Assembly: GCF_014250675.1 (NCBI RefSeq)
Contig: NZ_JACHTG010000004.1
Location: 1,489,501-1,553,500, forward strand
Source of the DNA: Cetobacterium sp. 8H
GTDB taxonomy: Bacteria; Fusobacteriota; Fusobacteriia; Fusobacteriales; Fusobacteriaceae
Length of the DNA stretch: 64,000 bases
Reading direction: 5' to 3'
The notes beneath the pieces are model-generated. The model worked only from the letters and a program-made list of their open reading frames with translations, was not told the origin of the DNA and did not search any database. A program made the position numbers and the translations under genes. Shown in pieces: positions 50,665-60,453 of the stretch (its first letter is position 1; every line of letters begins with the position of its first letter).

Positions 50665-53001
50665 TTAATATCCTAGAGCATCAAGTATTTTTGATCCAAG
50701 TTTTCGATCCTTTCCAATATAAGGATAACAATGGATATGTATAGCAGGATTAAAATTAATCTCGATAATACCATAATTACCTTCTGGATTTTTATTTTTT
50801 AAATCTTGAATCATCATATCAACACCACATATTGTAGCATTAGCAGATTTTGCAGCTTTAACAGCAATCTCTTTATAAACTGGAAGAACCTCATCAGTAA
50901 AATCAATACTATCTCCACCAGTACTTATATTAGAGTTTTCTCTTAGATAAACAACCTCTTTATTAGCTGGAACATAGTTAAAATCTTTACCTTGATTAGA
51001 AAGGAATAACAATTCTAGTTCACCAAGTTGTATTTTTTCAAGAGGAGTTTTATATCCTTTTCCTCTAAGTGGAGAGAAGTTTTTTGTTTCAACAAGAGTC
51101 CTAATATTGTCGACTCCATTTCCAATGACATTAGCAGGGACTCTATGTAAAACACCAACAACTTCATCACCAATAACAAAAAGACGGTATTCTTTTCCCT
51201 TTATAAACTCCTCTATCAAAATAGAATTATCCTCTTTAAATGCCAAAGCAATGGCTTTTTTATACTCTTCATATGTAAATTTATTTTTAAAAATACTTAT
51301 TCCTAAGCCAAAATTTGTTGATTTAGGTTTAATAACAATCTCTTTCTCTTTATATTTATAAAAGTCTTGTATAGCTTCATCTTCTGTACTATAATCTCCA
51401 CCATCAGGAACACAAATTTTATTTTTGGCAAGAACTTTTTTTGTAACGACTTTATTCTCCATTATCAAAACTGTTATATAAGAATCTAAAGATGTTTTTG
51501 TAGCTTGTTTAACATATTGTTCATTATTATCTTTTTTTAAATAAAGGAAATTTTCAGCTCTATCCAAAATTTCGAATTTGACACCTCTTTTAATAGCCTC
51601 TTTCAACAATATTTGAGTTGAAAGTTCTAAATCTTCATACCCTTTTAATGCAAAACTTCTATTTTTACTTATTTCTAAATATTTTTTAGCCATTTCAAGG
51701 TTAAATTCAATAAATCCCTTTTTCTTAACTTCATGAATCAATTTATTAACGTAAAGATTTTTAGGGTTTTTAACTTTTTCTCTTTGGAATTCCAGAGCTT
51801 TTATCTCATCTTCACCTAATATATCTAAAGATTTAAATAAAGTTTCAATCTCCTCTAAGATTTCAAGAGTGTATGTAGTTATTTTTCTTGGGGTATTTTT
51901 ACAACAAATAAGATTTAAATCAGGATTTCTTCCCTCATTAGCAATTAGTTCTTGATTTTTTAGATATCTTTTATAGTCTTCTGCAGAAAAACTATCTTCA
52001 TCTTTTAATGCAAAATAAATTAGTAGCATATGAATAAATTTTAAATCTAAAAATTCAATACCATTAGAGTTGAAAGGATTTATGTCAATAGATCGTATTT
52101 CTAAATATTGAATTCCATCTGTTCTTAAAGATGATAGGATATCTTCTGGATTTTTAGATTTTAATCGGATAGAACTATAATATTCTCTAGCGCCATTTAG
52201 AATTCCATCTTCCACAAGTTTTTCAATACCAGTTATATAGTTTTCTAGTGAATCGTGAGGAATAAAAAATTCATCTTTATTTTTATATCCACATCTTCCG
52301 TTTCTGAAAGAAACAGTGTCTTTAAAATAAAACAGATCATCACCTAAAGGATTCATTAAATCAGAACATTCTTTTTTATATGTTTTATGAATTGTAGAAC
52401 TAGCTCCTAGTAAGTATATTATAAGCCACCCAGTTTTGAAAAAGTTTCTTGTAGTCTTTAAATAAAACTCATTTTTAAAATCTATAAAATCAGTATCTAC
52501 ATCAGATTTTTCATATAAAGTTTTTAAAAAAATATCAGAAAAAGAAAAGTTGTAATGTATACCAGATAAAAGTTGTAATTTTTTACCATACTTTTCAGCT
52601 AATTTATTACGATACTCTGCAACTTTAACTCCATATTCACCATCAAACTTTGCAATAGGGATAAGAGATTCGTCAGGAAGTATACATGGGATACTTTGAG
52701 GCCAAAGATACTCTTGATTTAAAGTTGTAGAAACGATATCATTCAAATTTTGTAAAAAATTATACGTATCCTCCAATTTTGAAAAAGTTGGAGTGATCAT
52801 CTCAATTTGACTTTCAGAGAAATCTACTGTGATGTAAGGATTTTTTAATTTATCTCCAAATTCTTTTGGGAAATCAGTTAATGCTAAGTTTCCAAATAGA
52901 TCTGTTCTTAAGTTTTCTTTTTCAATTCCAAAATTTCCAAGCTTTAAAAGAGATGAAAGATTGTACTCTTTTATTAAAGATTTATAATTTATTAAATGCA
53001 T
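50665..53001 (-). CDS. gshAB: bifunctional glutamate-cysteine ligase / glutathione synthetase
   Basis: A 778-residue GshF-type enzyme that makes glutathione in two steps. Residues about 1-480 are the GshA domain (FGIEKENLRTDLFGNLALTDFPKEFG, later FRNGRCGYKNK and YLEIRSIDINPF). Residues about 490-778 are an ATP-grasp domain (IVIKPKSTNFGLGISIF, ILIEEFIKGKEYRLFVIGDEV, EINFNPAIHIHCYPYIG). The length matches other GshAB proteins (about 750-780). Cytoplasmic. It is followed within 25 bp by nothing on its 3' side but the terminator, and lies downstream of the MATE gene on the same strand. Confidence 0.94.
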   Translation of the reverse strand: MHLINYKSLIKEYNLSSLLKLGNFGIEKENLRTDLFGNLALTDFPKEFGDKLKNPYITVDFSESQIEMITPTFSKLEDTYNFLQNLNDIVSTTLNQEYLWPQSIPCILPDESLIPIAKFDGEYGVKVAEYRNKLAEKYGKKLQLLSGIHYNFSFSDIFLKTLYEKSDVDTDFIDFKNEFYLKTTRNFFKTGWLIIYLLGASSTIHKTYKKECSDLMNPLGDDLFYFKDTVSFRNGRCGYKNKDEFFIPHDSLENYITGIEKLVEDGILNGAREYYSSIRLKSKNPEDILSSLRTDGIQYLEIRSIDINPFNSNGIEFLDLKFIHMLLIYFALKDEDSFSAEDYKRYLKNQELIANEGRNPDLNLICCKNTPRKITTYTLEILEEIETLFKSLDILGEDEIKALEFQREKVKNPKNLYVNKLIHEVKKKGFIEFNLEMAKKYLEISKNRSFALKGYEDLELSTQILLKEAIKRGVKFEILDRAENFLYLKKDNNEQYVKQATKTSLDSYITVLIMENKVVTKKVLAKNKICVPDGGDYSTEDEAIQDFYKYKEKEIVIKPKSTNFGLGISIFKNKFTYEEYKKAIALAFKEDNSILIEEFIKGKEYRLFVIGDEVVGVLHRVPANVIGNGVDNIRTLVETKNFSPLRGKGYKTPLEKIQLGELELLFLSNQGKDFNYVPANKEVVYLRENSNISTGGDSIDFTDEVLPVYKEIAVKAAKSANATICGVDMMIQDLKNKNPEGNYGIIEINFNPAIHIHCYPYIGKDRKLGSKILDALGY

Positions 53002-53025
53002 AAAAGCCTCCTAAACCTAATATAT

Positions 53026-54342
53026 TTATTTTATAAGTTTTTTTAAATTGATAATAAATAATGTTGGAGATATTGTTCCTCTTAAAAACATGGTTATACT
53101 TATGGTCATCCAAATTCCATTAATTCCATAGATACTTCCTAAAAAATAAGCTAAAGGAATTCTTAGAGAGGTGAATACAACGCTTATAATAGATGGTGTT
53201 TTAGGAACTCCAATCCCATTGAAAGATCCGTTGGTAACAATTTCAACACACATAAAGATTTGTGATATTCCGACTATTCTAAGGTAATTTATACCAATTT
53301 CAACAGTTTTTAAATCTTTTACAAAAATTTCAACAAGGAACTTAGGGAATACAGTGAATAAAATTGTTGTTATACTTCCAAGAATAACAGAAAGAAGTAT
53401 AGCAAGATTATAACCTTTTTTTATTCTATCAAACTTTTGTGCTCCGTAGTTCTGTCCGATAAAAGAGGCTACCGCACCATATAAACCTCCAACAGTCATA
53501 TAGGAAATAGATTCTATTTGAAGTCCAATCTTTTGTGCGGCAATGGCATCAGGACCAAAATCAGCAATAATTTTACCGATAAGAATTCCAATTCCTGTAA
53601 ACAAAACTCTTTGAATTCCAATAGGGGTTCCAAGAGAGATTATTTCAGTGATTTTTTTTGAATATATTTTAAAAATATTATCAATTATAAAAAATTTCTT
53701 AGAAATTTTTATAAACATAAAAGTAATTATACCCTGAGAAATTAAAGTAGCAATAGCAGCTCCTGCAACTCCTAAATTAAATCCAAAAATCAGAATAGGA
53801 TCTAGAATAATATTTAAAATAACACCCACACAACTTATTTGAAATGGAAGTTTAGTTTCGCCGAAACTATTAAGTAATCTCATATAAAGAATATTTGTAA
53901 ACTTAAAAAATAGACCTAGTCCAACAATTTGTAGATATACTTTTGCATCGTTTTCAATAATTGCATTCCCCAAATTAAAAAAATTTATTAAATTATTTTT
54001 AAAAAGAAAAATAAAAAGTATAAAAATCAAAGATATTATTAGATTTATAAAAAATGAAGAGCTAATATATTCTTCTAAATCCTTACTTTGTTTAGCTCCA
54101 ATACTATGTGAAGCTTTTATTCCACCCCCCATTACAACAATTGAATTTAATGCTTCTCCCAGGTTTAAGAAAAAAGTAGCAGTACCAATAGCTGCAACGG
54201 CGCCACTACCGATTCTGCCAATCCATATCATATCAACAAGACCATAAGCCATTTGTAAAAATGATGCACCGACAATAGGAATTGCTAATGAAATAAGAAT
54301 TTTACTAATGTTTCCTTCTGTTAAATTTCTACCTTTATTCAA
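53026..54342 (-). CDS. MATE-family efflux transporter
   Basis: A 438-residue, 12-span protein of the MATE/NorM family. The N-terminal GNISKILISLAIPIVGASFLQMAYGLVDMIWIGRIGSGAVAAIG is characteristic, and the second half repeats this fold (LGTPIGIQRVLFTGIGILIG). It probably exports cationic compounds with Na+ or H+. It is 25 bp upstream of gshAB and might share its transcript. A long near-perfect palindrome lies 22 bp before its start codon. Confidence 0.9.
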   Translation of the reverse strand: MNKGRNLTEGNISKILISLAIPIVGASFLQMAYGLVDMIWIGRIGSGAVAAIGTATFFLNLGEALNSIVVMGGGIKASHSIGAKQSKDLEEYISSSFFINLIISLIFILFIFLFKNNLINFFNLGNAIIENDAKVYLQIVGLGLFFKFTNILYMRLLNSFGETKLPFQISCVGVILNIILDPILIFGFNLGVAGAAIATLISQGIITFMFIKISKKFFIIDNIFKIYSKKITEIISLGTPIGIQRVLFTGIGILIGKIIADFGPDAIAAQKIGLQIESISYMTVGGLYGAVASFIGQNYGAQKFDRIKKGYNLAILLSVILGSITTILFTVFPKFLVEIFVKDLKTVEIGINYLRIVGISQIFMCVEIVTNGSFNGIGVPKTPSIISVVFTSLRIPLAYFLGSIYGINGIWMTISITMFLRGTISPTLFIINLKKLIK

Positions 54343-54364
54343 TTTTTCACCGATCCTTTGAAAT

Positions 54365-54416
54365 AATATTATCCTATACTATATTAGAATTTTCTAATAT
54401 AGTATAGGATAATATT
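54365..54416. repeat. 52-bp palindrome upstream of the MATE gene
   Basis: Two exact 25-bp arms (54365-54389 and 54392-54416; ending in CTATATTAGAA and beginning TTCTAATATAG) are separated by 2 bases. Any promoter for the MATE gene must overlap it. It could be an operator for a dimeric repressor, a cruciform, or a hairpin in the leader RNA. It has no T run in the minus direction, so it is not a normal terminator. Confidence 0.7.
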
Positions 54417-54451
54417 TATTGCTTGTCAAGTAGCTAGTAAAATACTTATAA

Positions 54452-54494
54452 AAAAACTTCTAGATCAATGAGGTAAGTCATTAACCTAGAAGTT
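54452..54494 (-). terminator. terminator after the Met-rich exported protein
   Basis: On the minus strand AACTTCTAGGTTAATGAC pairs with TCATTGATCTAGAAGTT and runs into TTTTTTTATAAG. Confidence 0.8.
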
Positions 54495-54505
54495 AAATAA
54501 TAAAT

Positions 54506-54910
54506 CTATTTAGTTGTAGGAGTTGCTTGTTGAGTTTTCATCATATCGTAGTGAACTTTCATCATTTTAGTTTGCATACCAGCTTTAATGTCTGCAATTT
54601 CTTTATTTAGCTTTTCAATTTTGTTCCAATCAACTTTATTTTCCAGCATCTCTTTTTGTATTTCTAAATTCTTTTCTTTGATAAGAATCATCTCTTTTTG
54701 CATCTCTTTTTGCATTTCAGGAGTAACATTCATCATATGTTTGCCCATCATTTTATTTTGTCCCATCATCTGATCAGAGCTCATCATAGGACAAGTTTCA
54801 CATTGCATAGGTCTTCCAGACATCATAGTTTGAGTATCTTTTGTAGTCGTATCTGCAGAAAAAGATAAAGCAGAAATTATAAAAGTTCCAATAAATAATA
54901 ATTTTTTCAT
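54506..54910 (-). CDS. Met-rich exported protein, Spy/CpxP-like
   Basis: A 134-residue protein with a signal peptide (MKKLLFIGTFIISALSFSA). The first third of the mature part is packed with Met and Cys (MMSGRPMQCETCPMMSSDQM, then MMGQNKMMGKHMM), a composition seen in periplasmic copper-binding proteins. The remainder is a charged helix with DWNKIEKLNKEIADIKAGM, resembling the motif of Spy/CpxP-type helical proteins and, more closely, the repeats of the exported protein at 62886. Metal binding is inferred from composition only. Confidence 0.7.
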   Translation of the reverse strand: MKKLLFIGTFIISALSFSADTTTKDTQTMMSGRPMQCETCPMMSSDQMMGQNKMMGKHMMNVTPEMQKEMQKEMILIKEKNLEIQKEMLENKVDWNKIEKLNKEIADIKAGMQTKMMKVHYDMMKTQQATPTTK

Positions 54911-54991
54911 TTTGAATCCTCCTATAAAATATAAAAATCTATCTAAAATTATTATTGTATAAAATAAGAGGAATTCCTTTAAATTTATTAT

Positions 54992-56128
54992 CTAAATTGA
55001 ATTTGTTTGCACTAGAATATTTTTAAAAAAGTTTACACCATGAATAAGAGCTTCGTTATCAAAATCAAACCTATTGTTATGAAGTGCGCAAACATGACCT
55101 TTCTCTTCATTTCTAATTCCTAAAAGACCTAAAAGTCCAGGGGTTCCATCTTGTAAGAAGAAAGAAAAATCTTCTGAACCACTAAGGGCAATATCTGTAT
55201 ATATTTTAGAATCATCCGTCGATTTTAAAGATAACTCAAATAGGTTGTGATTATTTATAACAGGTGGATAGAATGGTTGGAATTCCATATCTATTTTAAC
55301 ATCAAATGCTGTCTCGAACCCTTTGTTTATTTGTTCCATTCTCTCTTGAATAAAAGGTATCAAAGATATATTTTCTAAACGAATAGTACCTAGCATTTCG
55401 ATGCTTTCAGGAATAATATTTCTAACAGTTCCAGCATGGAAAGATCCTATTGTTAATAAAAAATGTTCATTAGGAGGAAGATTTCTAGATTTAATAGACT
55501 GGTATGCCTCTACAAGTTTTGCTCCTATTAAAATAGAATCAATACCCTTATGTGGTTGAGCACCATGACATCCTTTTCCTGTTAATTTAATATTAAGATT
55601 TATATTTTGTAGAGAAACATATCCAGATTTGAAAGCGAATTCACCAACATTAATTTCAGGATAAACATGAAGAGCAAATATAGCTTCAATATTCTTAGAT
55701 TTATAATAGTTATCGGCAACAATAAATCTAGCTCCACCATGTCCTTCTTCTCCAGCTTGAAAAACAAAAACTAATGATTTTTTTAATTTTGTTCCCTGAG
55801 AACACATCTTTTTTATTTCTTGAACAAAAGACAAGAGCATAGAAGCATGCCCGTCATGACCACAAGCGTGCATCATACCTGGAATTGTTGATTTAAAAGG
55901 GTTGTTACTTTCTTCTGTTAAAGGAAGGGCGTCAATATCAGCTCTAAAAGCGATACAAGAATCTGATTCACCAGGAATAAAAGCGACAGTACTTGTTCCT
56001 ATTTCATGATATTCAATATTTTCATTTTTTAAAACACTTCTAATATATGCAGCAGTTTTAAACTCTTGTAATGCAATTTCTGGGATTGCATGAAGAAAAT
56101 TTCTGTGAGTATTTAAGTTCTTTAACAT
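54992..56128 (-). CDS. M20-family amidohydrolase (hippurate/acyl-amino-acid hydrolase type)
   Basis: A 378-residue M20D peptidase/amidohydrolase. The metal motif is MMHACGHDGHASMLL with the earlier ADIDALPLTEE, and FQAGEEGHGGARF carries the catalytic Glu pair. Enzymes of this type remove acyl groups from amino acids or N-acetyl-diaminopimelate. It is divergent from the AbgT transporter, whose E. coli counterpart works with M20 hydrolases. A second M20 enzyme is at 59260; the two differ in detail, so they may have different acyl substrates. Confidence 0.87.
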   Translation of the reverse strand: MLKNLNTHRNFLHAIPEIALQEFKTAAYIRSVLKNENIEYHEIGTSTVAFIPGESDSCIAFRADIDALPLTEESNNPFKSTIPGMMHACGHDGHASMLLSFVQEIKKMCSQGTKLKKSLVFVFQAGEEGHGGARFIVADNYYKSKNIEAIFALHVYPEINVGEFAFKSGYVSLQNINLNIKLTGKGCHGAQPHKGIDSILIGAKLVEAYQSIKSRNLPPNEHFLLTIGSFHAGTVRNIIPESIEMLGTIRLENISLIPFIQERMEQINKGFETAFDVKIDMEFQPFYPPVINNHNLFELSLKSTDDSKIYTDIALSGSEDFSFFLQDGTPGLLGLLGIRNEEKGHVCALHNNRFDFDNEALIHGVNFFKNILVQTNSI

Positions 56129-56291
56129 ATGATCACTCCTAATAAAATTTGTTACTTAAATTAATACCATACTTTTATAACAATTGTCACATTTAATTTA
56201 TCAATACTAATTATAAAAATAATATAATTGAATAATATGAATGAATGAAGTACACTTAGTTCAAATAAAAAATATATAGGGGGTGTTTATA

Positions 56292-57806
56292 ATGGAAAAT
56301 GTGATAAATGAAAAGAAGAGCGGAATATTAGATTGGATAGAAAGAGTAGGAAATAAAATACCACATCCATTTATGTTATTTTTCTTTTTAAGTTTGATGA
56401 TAATTTTAACATCAGGAGTATGTTCAATAAGTGGGGTTCAAGTCATTGATCCTGTAAAAAATGAAGTTGTTTTAGTAAAAAATTTAATGTCAAGTGCAGG
56501 AATAAATTTTATCCTTCAGAATATGATTAAAAATTTCACAGGATTTTCGCCCTTAGGACTTGTTTTAGTAATGACTTTAGGGATTGGATTGACGGAACAT
56601 GTTGGATTAGTTTCGGCCTTTATGAGAAATTCAATTTTGAATAGTTCGCCTAAAATTATAACGTTCATGATAATGCTAATTGGAATATGTGGTAATATAG
56701 CCTCAGATGCAGCAATAGTTATTGTTCCTGTTATATCGGCATTTATATTTTGTTCTTTAGGTAAACACCCTTTAGCAGGAATAGCGGTAGGATATGCAGC
56801 TACAACAGCTGGATTTAGTGCAAATCTTATTGTTGCTGGAACGGATGCTCTATTAGCTGGAATTTCAACTGAAGCTATAAAAATAGTTAATCCAAATTTA
56901 TCTGTATCTGTTGTTGATAATTGGTATTTTATGGCAGCTTCAACATTTTTGTTAGCAATAATAGGAACATTAGTAAGTGAAAAAATAGTAGAACCTAGAC
57001 TAGGAAAATATACAGGTAAAAAAATAATAGAAAGAGAGGAAGTAACAACTCAAGAAAAAAGAGGTTTAAAAAAAGCGGGGATAAATATAGGGATATATAT
57101 TGTATTTTTAATGGCAATAGTTTATCCTAAGAGCAGTTTTTTAAGAAATCCAAAAACAGGTTCGTTACTAAATTCTCCGTTACTAAGCTCAATTATCCCA
57201 CTCCTACTGATTTTATTTTTAATTGCAGGCATAACTTATGGTAAAGAAGTTGGAAAAATAAAACAAATGTCAGATGTACCAAAATACATGACATTAGCAA
57301 TTAAAGATATGGCAAGTTACATTGTTCTTGTTTTTATGATAGGACAATTTATAGCTTATTTTAATTGGAGTAACTTAGGTTTTATTTTAGCAGTAGAAGG
57401 TGCAGATTTATTAAAAAATTTAAATCTAAGTGGAATTCCTTTATTTATAATGTTTATATTATTATCAGCATTTGTAAATATATTTATAGGTAGTGGTTCT
57501 GCAAAATGGGCTTTATTAGCTCCTATTTTTATACCGATGTTTTATATGTTAGGTTACAATCCAGCATTAACTCAAATGTTATATAGAATAGGAGATTCTA
57601 CGACAAATGTTATATCTCCGTTGTTTCCATATATGCCAATAATCTTGGGATTAACTCAAGAATATGATGAAAAATCTGGTGTGGGAACTGTAATTTCATT
57701 GATGTTACCTTACACAATAGCAATGCTTATAATGTGGATAGTTATGGCTATTATTTGGATTTATTTTGGGATACCTTTAGGACCAGGAGCTAGTATAGGT
57801 CTTTAG
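56292..57806 (+). CDS. AbgT-family transporter
   Basis: A 504-residue membrane protein of the AbgT family, known for uptake of p-aminobenzoyl-glutamate and, in some members, efflux of antimetabolites. Typical segments are WIERVGNKIPHPFMLFFFLSL near the N-terminus, GFSANLIVAGTDALLAGIS and FIGSGSAKWALLAPIFIPMF. The ATG at 56292 is chosen because GGGGG lies 8 bases upstream; a GTG at 56283 overlaps that site. It heads the plus-strand group with lysA, an M20 amidohydrolase and two more hydrolases, so acyl-amino acids or peptides are the likely cargo. Confidence 0.88.
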   Translation: MENVINEKKSGILDWIERVGNKIPHPFMLFFFLSLMIILTSGVCSISGVQVIDPVKNEVVLVKNLMSSAGINFILQNMIKNFTGFSPLGLVLVMTLGIGLTEHVGLVSAFMRNSILNSSPKIITFMIMLIGICGNIASDAAIVIVPVISAFIFCSLGKHPLAGIAVGYAATTAGFSANLIVAGTDALLAGISTEAIKIVNPNLSVSVVDNWYFMAASTFLLAIIGTLVSEKIVEPRLGKYTGKKIIEREEVTTQEKRGLKKAGINIGIYIVFLMAIVYPKSSFLRNPKTGSLLNSPLLSSIIPLLLILFLIAGITYGKEVGKIKQMSDVPKYMTLAIKDMASYIVLVFMIGQFIAYFNWSNLGFILAVEGADLLKNLNLSGIPLFIMFILLSAFVNIFIGSGSAKWALLAPIFIPMFYMLGYNPALTQMLYRIGDSTTNVISPLFPYMPIILGLTQEYDEKSGVGTVISLMLPYTIAMLIMWIVMAIIWIYFGIPLGPGASIGL

Positions 57807-57811
57807 TTTAG

Positions 57812-57842
57812 AAAAAGAGCAATTTAAATTGCTCTTTTTTTA
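57812..57842 (+). terminator. terminator after the AbgT gene
   Basis: AAAAAGAGCAATTTAAATTG closes a near-perfect stem with CTCTTTTTTT. The downstream genes therefore need readthrough or a promoter in 57843-57933. Confidence 0.75.
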
Positions 57843-57933
57843 GATTGAATGTTTATTAAAGAATTGACAAATATTCAATATTAAGGTATACAAATATGAA
57901 AAGAAATAATAAGTTTGTTGGAGGAAATAAATT

Positions 57934-59244
57934 ATGAAATTATTTGGAACAATGAAAAATGTCGATGGAATACTCAATATTGGTGGAGTATCTATCTGTG
58001 AACTAAAAGAAAAATATGGAACGCCTCTTTATATATATGATTTAGAGTTTATGGAAACAAAAATAAAAGATATATTTAATAATTTTAAAAGTGAAAAATT
58101 TAAAACAACGGTTGTATACGCCTCTAAAGCTTATCTTTCTAAAGGAATGTGCCAAATTATTGAAAAAAGTGGATTGGATATTGATGCAGTTTCAGCAGGA
58201 GAACTGTATATAATAAAATCATCGGGTTTTCCTATGAAAAGAGTACATATGCATGGGAACAACAAGTCTATTGAAGAGTTGGAGATGTGTGTTGAAAATA
58301 ATATTGGAAGTGTTATTTTAGATAATCAATTTGAAGTTGAAAAATTAGCAAATATTTGTGAAAAATTTGGAAAACAAATGGATGTAATGTTAAGATTAAA
58401 TATAGGGATTGATGCTCATACTCATGAATATATAAAAACATCTAAGCATTCATCAAAGTTTGGAGAATCAATTTTTGATGAAAATATTGAAAAGATCATT
58501 AAGAAAATAGTTGGATTTAAGAATATAAATTTTTTAGGTTTTCATTGTCATATAGGATCGCAAATTTTTGATGAACATGCATTTTGTGAAGGGATAGAAG
58601 CGATGATTAAATTTACAAAAAGAATAGGTGATAGCTTAGACATAAAAATACCAGAAATAAATATCGGTGGTGGATTTGGTGTTAGATATACAGAGGAAGA
58701 TACAGATGTAGATTTAAAAAATATGATGAAAAAAATTATTAATTGCTTAGAAACTAAAATGCTAGAAAATAAATTGATGGTAGATAAAGTTTCAATAGAA
58801 CCAGGAAGATCAATTGTAGCTCAAGCAGGAAGCACTCTTTATACGGTAGGAGGGCAGAAAAAAACTTATGGTGGAGAAAAGTATATATTTATAGATGGAG
58901 GAATGACCGATAATATTAGGCCAGCCTTATATCAAGCAAAGTATGAATCAGTTGTAGCAAACAAATTAAATGAATCAAAAAAAGAAGTTGTTACAATTGC
59001 AGGAAAATGTTGTGAATCTGGAGATGTAATTTCTAAAAATACAAAATTAGGAAAAGTTAATGATGAGGATTTAATTTTAGTTAGTTGTACAGGGGCTTAT
59101 GGGCATTCAATGGCAAGTAATTATAATAAAGCTTTAAAACCAGCTGTAGTTTTTGTTAAAAACGGTAAGAGTTATCTTATATCAAAAAGAGAAATATTTG
59201 AAGATTTAGTTAAAAATGATTTGATGTTTGATGAAACAATATAG
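57934..59244 (+). CDS. lysA: diaminopimelate decarboxylase
   Basis: A 436-residue fold-III PLP enzyme that turns meso-diaminopimelate into L-lysine. The PLP lysine is Lys65 in VVYASKAYLSKG, with DAVSAGELYI, FHCHIGSQIF, INIGGGFGVRYTEED, and the CCESGDVI loop of the second subunit's active site. It opens a tight row of four genes (15-18 bp apart) that contains no other lysine biosynthesis genes. Its setting among deacylases suggests a catabolic or salvage role, although an anabolic role cannot be excluded. Confidence 0.92.
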   Translation: MKLFGTMKNVDGILNIGGVSICELKEKYGTPLYIYDLEFMETKIKDIFNNFKSEKFKTTVVYASKAYLSKGMCQIIEKSGLDIDAVSAGELYIIKSSGFPMKRVHMHGNNKSIEELEMCVENNIGSVILDNQFEVEKLANICEKFGKQMDVMLRLNIGIDAHTHEYIKTSKHSSKFGESIFDENIEKIIKKIVGFKNINFLGFHCHIGSQIFDEHAFCEGIEAMIKFTKRIGDSLDIKIPEINIGGGFGVRYTEEDTDVDLKNMMKKIINCLETKMLENKLMVDKVSIEPGRSIVAQAGSTLYTVGGQKKTYGGEKYIFIDGGMTDNIRPALYQAKYESVVANKLNESKKEVVTIAGKCCESGDVISKNTKLGKVNDEDLILVSCTGAYGHSMASNYNKALKPAVVFVKNGKSYLISKREIFEDLVKNDLMFDETI

Positions 59245-59259
59245 AATTAAGGAGAGAAG

Positions 59260-60435
59260 ATGAATATAAATATAAATCAACTAAAAGAAAATACAAAAAA
59301 AATTGAGAATTGGTTAATTGATGTAAGAAGGGATTTTCACCAAAATCCAGAATTAGGAACAGAGGAGTATAGAACTCATGATAGAATTTGTCAATACCTA
59401 GATGAGATGGGAATTCAACATAAAACACTTTTTAAAACTGGAGTTATAGCAGACATAAAAGGTGAGGATGAAAGTATTACCGTTGCATTAAGAGGAGATA
59501 TAGATGCGCTTCCTATAACGGATGAAAAAAGTGTTGGGTATGCTTCAAAAAATAAAGGGATATGTCATGCATGCGGTCATGATGCACATGCAGCAATAGT
59601 TTTAGGGGTAGCTAGGTATTTTTATGAGATAGGAGAAAAGCCACCATTTAATATAAGATTGATATTTCAACCAGCTGAAGAGACAGTAGGCGGAGCTAAG
59701 CCTATGATAGAAGAAGGAGCTTTAGAAGGTGTAGATGTGGTTTATGGTCTACATGTGGATGAAACGCTGAATGTAGGTCAAATTGGAATTAAATATGGTG
59801 CTATGAATGCATCTTCCGACACTTTAAAAGTACTTATAGAAGGGGAGAGTTGTCATGGAGCATATCCGAGTAGAGGAGTAGATGCTCTTTTAATATCTGC
59901 CCATGTTATAGTTGCACTTCAAAGTATTGTAAGTAGAAATTTAGATGCAAGAGAATCTGGTGTTATAACTTTTGGAACAATAAATGGTGGAACTCAGGGA
60001 AATATAATAGCAAATAAAGTATTGTTAACTGGAACTTTAAGAACACTTGATCCAGCTGTTAGAGAAAAGATGAAAAAAAGAATTAAAGAGATTGTTGAAA
60101 CTTTGCCATTAGCATTTGGTGGAAAAGGAAAAGTAGATATAGAACCAGGGTATACAGCACTTATAAATCATGATAAATCTGTAAATACAATAAAAGAAAG
60201 CGTTGCTCAGCTCTTTGGAAAAGAAAATATATATGAAAAAAAATTGGCAAATATGGGTGTTGAAGATTTTGCTTATTTCATCGAGGAGAGAGAAGGTGCA
60301 TTTTTTACATTAGGTGTTAGAAATAAAGAAAAAAATATAGTGGTTCAGGCACATAACGGAAGTTTTGATATTGATGAGAAGGCTTTAGCAAATGGTGTTA
60401 TGATGCAAGTTTTAAATATATATAATTCTAAATAA
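59260..60435 (+). CDS. M20-family amidohydrolase (N-acetyl-diaminopimelate deacetylase-like)
   Basis: A 391-residue M20D amidohydrolase. Metal and catalytic motifs are GDIDALPITDEK, GICHACGHDAHAAIVLG and FQPAEETVGGAKPM, followed by a dimerisation domain and the C-terminal MGVEDFAYF. The Cys/His/Glu set is complete. It probably deacylates an N-acyl amino acid; DAP derivatives are an obvious candidate next to lysA. Starts 15 bp after lysA with AAGGAGAG. Confidence 0.88.
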   Translation: MNININQLKENTKKIENWLIDVRRDFHQNPELGTEEYRTHDRICQYLDEMGIQHKTLFKTGVIADIKGEDESITVALRGDIDALPITDEKSVGYASKNKGICHACGHDAHAAIVLGVARYFYEIGEKPPFNIRLIFQPAEETVGGAKPMIEEGALEGVDVVYGLHVDETLNVGQIGIKYGAMNASSDTLKVLIEGESCHGAYPSRGVDALLISAHVIVALQSIVSRNLDARESGVITFGTINGGTQGNIIANKVLLTGTLRTLDPAVREKMKKRIKEIVETLPLAFGGKGKVDIEPGYTALINHDKSVNTIKESVAQLFGKENIYEKKLANMGVEDFAYFIEEREGAFFTLGVRNKEKNIVVQAHNGSFDIDEKALANGVMMQVLNIYNSK

Positions 60436-60453
60436 ATTGGAATAGGAGAAGAA

